Shown here: in pieces, positions 59,748 to 64,000 of the stretch
How the letters are laid out: each line of letters starts with the position of its first letter
How positions within the stretch are numbered: the stretch's first letter is position 1
Source: Planosporangium thailandense
GTDB lineage: Bacteria > Actinomycetota > Actinomycetes > Mycobacteriales > Micromonosporaceae
Direction of reading: 5' to 3'
Assembly: GCF_011947195.1 (NCBI RefSeq)
Contig: NZ_JAATVY010000005.1
Location: 62,001 to 126,000, forward strand
DNA length: 64,000 nucleotides
Notes under the pieces: model-generated
What the model was told of the DNA's origin: nothing
The model's database searches: none
Seen by the model: only the letters and a program-made list of their open reading frames with translations
Program-made: the position numbers and the translations under genes

Positions 59748-60475
59748 CGGGTGACCTCTTCTCCGTGAGGAACAACGACGGTATCGGCGGCACCGGCCGC
59801 ATCGGGGTACCAGACGGCGAGCGCGGCAACGGCGACCAGGCCGCCAACGAGCTGCGCGACAACGAAGCCAGGCACTGAAGCTGGTGCGATGCCCGCGAAG
59901 GTGTCGGTGAACGCCCGGCCGATTGTGACCGCCGGGTTTGCGAACGAGGTGGACGAGGTGAACCAGTACGCGGCGCCGATGTAGGCGCCGACCGCCGCAG
60001 GGGCGACGCTGGCTCGGCCGCTGCGGGCGAGGGCGAAGACCAGGACGACCAAGCCGGCGGTGGCCACACCCTCGGCCAGCCACAGGTTCGGACCGGTCCG
60101 GCTGGTGTGTGACCAGGCTAGGGCCCGCAGCCCGAACATCAGATCGGCCAGAACTGCTCCGGCGATCGCGCCGCTGACCTGAGCGACGACGTAGCCGCCG
60201 AGATCGCGCACCGCCAGGCCAGCCCCGGAACGTCGACCGAGCCACCAGTCCACCGCAGAGACGACCGGGTTGAAGTGCGCGCCGGACACCGGTCCGAAGG
60301 TCAAGATCAGTGCGCCCAGCGCCAGCGCGGTGGCGATGGCGTTCTCCAGCAGTTGGAGCCCGACGTCGTCCGGGGACAGTCGGGCGGCGGCGATTCCGGA
60401 CCCGACCACGGCGGTCACCAGCAGCGCGGTGCCGGTGAACTCGGCGGATGCGCGCCGTGCCAGGCCGAGGCTCAC
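59744..60475 (-). CDS. MIP-family channel (aquaglyceroporin, AqpS-like)
   Basis: 243 residues, six helices. The two half-helix motifs are HFNPVVSA (NPV) and FANPAVTI (NPA). The position between arsR and arsC, overlapping both, matches loci where an aquaglyceroporin (AqpS) replaces ArsB and lets As(III) leave down its gradient after ArsC makes it inside. GTG 60475 overlaps the arsR stop (GTGA). Confidence 0.92.
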   Translation of the reverse strand: MSLGLARRASAEFTGTALLVTAVVGSGIAAARLSPDDVGLQLLENAIATALALGALILTFGPVSGAHFNPVVSAVDWWLGRRSGAGLAVRDLGGYVVAQVSGAIAGAVLADLMFGLRALAWSHTSRTGPNLWLAEGVATAGLVVLVFALARSGRASVAPAAVGAYIGAAYWFTSSTSFANPAVTIGRAFTDTFAGIAPASVPGFVVAQLVGGLVAVAALAVWYPDAAGAADTVVVPHGEEVTR

Positions 60476-60849
60476 GCGCTGATCCCGGTGGTGGGCGTGG
60501 CGGCGGCCGACACGTCGAGCAGTTGGGAGAGCGCCGCGAGCTTGGCCGGCACGATCCAGTAGTAGACCCAGGTGCCGCGCCGCTGGCAGCCGATCAGGCC
60601 GGCCTCACGCAGCACCTTCAGGTGGTGGGAGATGGTCGGGCCGGACACGGTGAACGCGTCGGTCAGATCGCATACGCATACTTCGTCACCCGCGCGGGAG
60701 GCGATCAGGGACAGCAGGCGCAGCCGTACCGGGTCGCCCAGCGCCTTGAATCCACGGGCCAGGTCGGCGGCGGACTCCTCGGTCAACGCCTCGGTCACGA
60801 GCGGGGTACAGCACGCGTCGGCCGCGAGCACCGGAAGCTGGTTAGGCAC
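60472..60849 (-). CDS. arsR: ArsR-family arsenite-responsive repressor
   Basis: 125 residues. Winged helix: DPVRLRLLSLIASRAG, then the metal-binding CVCDL at the start of the recognition region and SGPTISHHLKVLREAGLIGC. Extra cysteines lie at the N-terminus (DACCTP). It should repress this operon until As(III) binds. Start GTG 60849. The intergenic space to arsI (60850-60923) is AT-rich with dyads. Confidence 0.94.
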   Translation of the reverse strand: MPNQLPVLAADACCTPLVTEALTEESAADLARGFKALGDPVRLRLLSLIASRAGDEVCVCDLTDAFTVSGPTISHHLKVLREAGLIGCQRRGTWVYYWIVPAKLAALSQLLDVSAAATPTTGISA

Positions 60850-60923
60850 CCGTCTAGTTTGACAATTATCTAAACAGCGTGCAACTGTCTGATTAGACAA
60901 CCACCTAAACAAGGAGGTGCGGG
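60850..60923. promoter_or_regulatory. Divergent ars promoter/operator region
   Basis: Contains TTTGACAATTATCTAAAC (an imperfect dyad with GTTT/AAAC ends), GTCTGATTAGAC and a second CTAAACA. These AT-rich dyads between arsR and arsI are probable ArsR sites; TTGACA could be a -35 toward arsI. AAGGAGGTG precedes the arsI ATG. Confidence 0.6.
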
Positions 60924-61391
60924 ATGTCCCGCGTCCAGCTCGCCCTACGCGTGTCCGACCTGGAAGGATCGATCGCGTTCTACTCCAAGCTGTTCGGCGT
61001 CGAGCCGGCCAAGCGTCGCCCCGGCTACGCAAACTTCGCCATCGAAGAGCCGCCGCTCAAGCTCGTCCTGCTCGAAGGGCAGTCCGACCAGCCCACCGTG
61101 ATGGACCACCTCGGCGTGGAGGTATTCAGCGGCGACGAGGTCCAGGCCGCCACCACGCGCCTGACCGACGCCGGACTGATCGCATTGACCGAGAACGACA
61201 CCTCCTGCTGCTACGCCCTCCAGGACAAGGTGTGGGTACGCGGCCCTGGCAACGAACCCTGGGAGGTCTACGTCGTCAAGGGCGACGCCGAGACCCTCAC
61301 CAAGGAATCCGACGGCGAATGCCGCTGCGGCGAGACCACCGAAGCGGCCGAGCCGGCTACCGCCTTATCTGACCGTGCCGGTTGCTGCTGA
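60924..61391 (+). CDS. arsI: ArsI/CadI-family VOC metalloenzyme (C-As lyase-like)
   Basis: 155 residues. VOC fold with SRVQLALRVSDLEGSIAFYS and the vicinal cysteine pair of ArsI in NDTSCCYALQDKVWVRGPG, which binds trivalent organoarsenicals. Further cysteines at the end (CRCGE; AGCC). Family members cleave the C-As bond of methylarsenite or bind cadmium (CadI). Divergent from arsR, so jointly regulated. Confidence 0.92.
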   Translation: MSRVQLALRVSDLEGSIAFYSKLFGVEPAKRRPGYANFAIEEPPLKLVLLEGQSDQPTVMDHLGVEVFSGDEVQAATTRLTDAGLIALTENDTSCCYALQDKVWVRGPGNEPWEVYVVKGDAETLTKESDGECRCGETTEAAEPATALSDRAGCC

Positions 61392-61553
61392 CCGCGGTCG
61401 ACGGCAAGCCCGCGGCAATGCACCGTGCCCGGTCCGCATTCTGGCTGGTCGGCCGGCGCGTGCGCGGCGGGACGGAAGTCCAGAGCGCGCCGCGCCGGCA
61501 CGGTCGCGACGCGCTCACGGGGCGATTCATCACGGGGCGATCGGCGGTGGGTA

Positions 61554-62774
61554 TCAACTACCGGTGGTCGTCTGGAGGGCGAGGATGGCGACGTCGTCAT
61601 TCGTGGTCTGGTCGCCGATGAGAGCGGACATGATGGTGGCGCACACCCGCTCGGCCGGTCCGGGGGTCAGTGCGGAAACGAGAAGCTCGAAACCCTGGTC
61701 GATGGGCCGGGTGCGCCGTTCGATGAGCCCGTCGGTATAGAAGAACATGAGGCTGTCGCGGGTCAGCGGCACCTCTACCGCGTGGCGGCGGGTGTCGGGA
61801 TAGGCGCCGAGAGGTAGATCCGCTGGCACGTCGAGCAGCCGGGCGGGTCGGCCGGGTTCGGCGAGGGCGGGCGGGAGGTGCCCGGCGCTGGACAGGGTGG
61901 CCTGTTTGCGGGCCGGGTCGAGCACGGCATAGATGACGGTGGCCATGGCGTCGGGTTCGAAAAGTTGGATCTTGCGGTCGAGACGGGTCAGGACATCGGC
62001 CGGGTCGCTGGATTCCAGCGCGTACGCGCGCAGCGCGCTGCGCATACGTCCCATGATCACTGCGGCGTTCAGGCCGTTGCCGGCCACATCGCCGATAACG
62101 GCTCCGATATGGCCGGACGGTAGAGCAAACAGGTCATACCAGTCACCGCCGACTCCGACCTCGGCGCCGGGAACATACCGAGCGGCTGCGTCGATGCCCT
62201 CGATCGCGCCCAATCGACCGGGCAGCAGGCTACGTTGCAGGGCCACGGTGGTGGCCCGGTCGATGCTGGCCAACCGGGCCTGGGTGGCCAGGCTGATTCG
62301 GCCGGCAACCCGTTGCAGCAGGTCCGTGTCGTCATCGGAAAACCGGCGAGGGGCCAGCGTGCCGACGTGCAGAACACCGATGACACGTCCGGCGACGATC
62401 ATCGGTACGCCGAGCATCGATGCGATGCCCTTGTCGAGCAGGATCGGGTTGATCACATTGGTGGGGTCGACGTGCTCGATGCGCACGGGTTGCCCGCCGG
62501 CCGCTACTCGGCCGGCGAAACCGCTGCCGACCGGTATCCGGACCCCCTGTCGGACCTCTTCTTCGAGGCCGCGGGCTGCCGTGGCGACGAGTTGCTGACC
62601 GGAAGGGTCCAGGAGAAGAACCGTAGCGGTGTCGACATCCAGAATTTCCCGCACCCGGTCCAGGAGTTCGACGAGTAGATCCTCGACGTCCAGGTGTGAC
62701 AGGGCCGCGTCAGTCACCGCTTGTAAGCGGCGCAGCTTCTCACTGCTGTCTGAAGCGTTCTGCCCAGTGCTCAC
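61554..62774 (-). CDS. GAF-domain PP2C phosphatase (SpoIIE/RsbU family)
   Basis: 406 residues from GTG 62774. A GAF domain (about 15-170: LDVEDLLVELLDRVREILDV; PTNVINPILLDKGIASMLGV) precedes a SpoIIE domain with VGGDWYDLF, DVAGNGLNAAVIMG, FFYTDGLIERR and NDDVAIL. It lacks membrane helices, so it senses a cytoplasmic signal. The STAS gene upstream on the same strand ends 112 bases away. A longer frame from 62930 is Pro/Ala-rich and overlaps it. Confidence 0.92.
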   Translation of the reverse strand: MSTGQNASDSSEKLRRLQAVTDAALSHLDVEDLLVELLDRVREILDVDTATVLLLDPSGQQLVATAARGLEEEVRQGVRIPVGSGFAGRVAAGGQPVRIEHVDPTNVINPILLDKGIASMLGVPMIVAGRVIGVLHVGTLAPRRFSDDDTDLLQRVAGRISLATQARLASIDRATTVALQRSLLPGRLGAIEGIDAAARYVPGAEVGVGGDWYDLFALPSGHIGAVIGDVAGNGLNAAVIMGRMRSALRAYALESSDPADVLTRLDRKIQLFEPDAMATVIYAVLDPARKQATLSSAGHLPPALAEPGRPARLLDVPADLPLGAYPDTRRHAVEVPLTRDSLMFFYTDGLIERRTRPIDQGFELLVSALTPGPAERVCATIMSALIGDQTTNDDVAILALQTTTGS

Positions 62775-62886
62775 CGCCGAATCGTAGCGTTGCAGGGTTT
62801 GGGCAGGACCGACCGCCGGAGATGGCGCAGCGGCAGCCGCACCGAGAGGGTCGCGCAAAGGTCGCCGCGGGACGGGCCGCGCGGGG

Positions 62887-63216
62887 TCAGCGCTCGCCGG
62901 TGCCCTGGTAGGCGAGGTGTTCCCGCACACCCGAGATGTCCAGAATCCGGCCTGCCCCGCCGCGAGGCGCGTCGACCAGGTAGCTCTTGGCCTTTTCCTC
63001 GGCTGACCGGCGCCCCTTCAACAGGACCCTGATGCCGGACGAGTCGAGGAAGGTCACCTCGGTCAGGTCGACGACAATGCCTGGAACGTCCTGTGCATCC
63101 AGGCCGGAGACGATCTCTCGTTGCAGGACGCCCGCCGTAGAAAGATCGACTTCACCGGTCACGATCAGGTAAAGAATCCCTCCGTCGCGACGCTCCGTCG
63201 AGACTGTCAAGTCCAT
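62887..63216 (-). CDS. STAS-domain anti-anti-sigma factor
   Basis: 109 residues. MDLTVSTERRDGGILYLIVT opens the fold; the phosphorylation loop is VTFLDSSGIRVLLKGRR. ATG 63216 follows GAGGAGCG. It precedes the GAF-SpoIIE phosphatase gene on the same strand, forming the second RsbV/RsbU-type pair of the window. No kinase gene is adjacent, unlike the operon at 1546-3807. Confidence 0.92.
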   Translation of the reverse strand: MDLTVSTERRDGGILYLIVTGEVDLSTAGVLQREIVSGLDAQDVPGIVVDLTEVTFLDSSGIRVLLKGRRSAEEKAKSYLVDAPRGGAGRILDISGVREHLAYQGTGER

Positions 63217-63393
63217 TGGTCGCTCCTCAGGCAGATCCTTCGCGGTGTCGGCAGGCACACCCGGTCCCTGGATTATGCGGGCGCGACCGGCAACCGGTTA
63301 AACCCCACCGGCAGCAGGCAGGCGCTGTGGCGACGACCCGGGCTGCTCGTCGGGCGGTCAGCAGGCCGCGGCCACCACCTCGTACCCGTACGG

Positions 63394-64000
63394 TCAGGCC
63401 GGGTCGGCGTTGACCCGGTTGCGCCCGCTGCGCTTGGCCGCGTACAGGTTGCGGTCGGCCCGGCTGAGCAGCTCCGACGGCGTGACATCGCCCGCGGTGT
63501 TCGCCGCGACGCCGATACTCGCGGTCACCGGCAGGTCGCCGGTCACCGGCCGCCACGGGTGGCCCGCGATCGCGCGTCGGAGCCGTTCGCAGCGGCGTAC
63601 CGCGTCCCCGCCGTCCGTGCCGGGGAAGACCAGCAGGAATTCCTCGCCACCGAGCCGGGCGGCGAACCCGCCGTCGGTGACAGCCGTGGCCAGCAGTGCG
63701 GCGATCTGTTGCAGCACGGTGTCACCGGTGGCGTGCGAGAGCGTGTCGTTGATCGCCTTGAAGTGGTCGATGTCGACCAGCGCCACCGACAGCGGCGCGC
63801 CACCCGCGGCGGGCGCCTCCAGCAGGGCGGCGAGGTGCTCGTCGACGTAGCGGCGGTTGTACAGGCCGGTCAGCGCGTCGCGCTGGGCCATCTCGCGGAA
63901 CCGTACGCTCAGCCGGCGAGCCTCCTCGGTCTCGAACACCGCCTGCAGCGTGCGGGCCCGGGCGTCCTGCTGGGCCGACTGCAGCGCCTGCCACTCGGTG
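63394..64000 (-). CDS. GGDEF diguanylate cyclase, N-terminus beyond window
   Basis: The C-terminal 201 codons only; the frame is open to the window edge. GGDEF signatures: RDALTGLYNRRYVDEHLAAL, DIDHFKAINDTL, RLGGEEFLLVFPG, and LSRADRNLYAAKRSGRNRVN. The visible N-terminal part (TEWQALQSAQQDARARTLQA) matches the segment before the GGDEF domain of the TPR-GGDEF protein at 56036, so it is a close paralogue and probably carries TPR repeats off the edge. Likely makes cyclic di-GMP. Confidence 0.9.
   Translation of the reverse strand, partial: TEWQALQSAQQDARARTLQAVFETEEARRLSVRFREMAQRDALTGLYNRRYVDEHLAALLEAPAAGGAPLSVALVDIDHFKAINDTLSHATGDTVLQQIAALLATAVTDGGFAARLGGEEFLLVFPGTDGGDAVRRCERLRRAIAGHPWRPVTGDLPVTASIGVAANTAGDVTPSELLSRADRNLYAAKRSGRNRVNADPA

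Overview
The window is high-GC actinobacterial chromosome, most probably from Micromonosporaceae (Micromonospora, Actinoplanes and relatives). The evidence is very GC-rich third codon positions, frequent GTG starts, DUF5753-type XRE regulators, a class F sortase, an F420-type PPOX enzyme, SigE-family ECF factors, partner-switch (SpoIIE/STAS/HATPase) signalling, and a moeZ - DUF3152 - tetR - DUF3107 - ferritin-like - DEAD-helicase block that is also linked in Mycobacterium. No CRISPR array, rRNA or intact mobile element is visible. One class II tRNA (Tyr) is present.

Layout. 1-1.5 kb: a LysR regulator cut by the window edge and a decayed tyrosine integrase. 1.5-4.7 kb: a partner-switch operon (membrane SpoIIE phosphatase, STAS, anti-sigma kinase), a broken DUF4259 fragment and a single-domain receiver. 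4.7-5.3 kb: a gene-free stretch with repeats and palindromes. 5.3-9.3 kb: a surface protein with a class F sortase, then a NarL-type two-component system divergent from a membrane protein. 9.3-18.2 kb: stress, redox and regulatory genes (DksA/TraR, USP, DsbA/FrnE-like, VOC, AraC, XRE, class A beta-lactamase-like hydrolase, PPOX, GntR), then an ECF sigma with a coupled membrane partner. 18.3-27.1 kb: a Ser/Thr kinase carrying an extracytoplasmic CBM2, an FHA protein, a RecQ helicase fused to a phosphoribosyltransferase-like tail, an NlpC/P60 hydrolase, a METTL25/GSTCD-like methyltransferase and a lipoprotein. 27.2-41.5 kb: the conserved actinobacterial block, then proBA and an alkyltransferase-like protein. 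41.5-54.7 kb: gamma-glutamyltransferase and a fragmented complex I set (nuoB; nuoCH; nuoIJKLMN) interrupted by an ECF sigma cassette and a Uma2 gene, with no nuoA, D, E, F or G. 54.8-59.1 kb: htpX, a TPR-GGDEF protein, YajQ and tRNA-Tyr. 59.3-61.4 kb: an arsenic locus (arsR-aquaporin-arsC divergent from arsI). 61.5-64 kb: a second phosphatase/STAS pair and another GGDEF protein cut by the window edge.

Themes. SpoIIE/STAS modules lie near both ends, and two related GGDEF proteins plus YajQ lie in the right third, so stress and c-di-GMP signalling recurs. Many genes are translationally coupled (ATGA/GTGA overlaps). Long perfect palindromes separate convergent genes, and three of them share the same GATCNTGG ends. 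The observations I rate highest are the incomplete complex I set, the kinase-CBM2/FHA pair, the RecQ-PRTase fusion and the shared-end palindrome family. None of these was tested by a search, so novelty is unproven.
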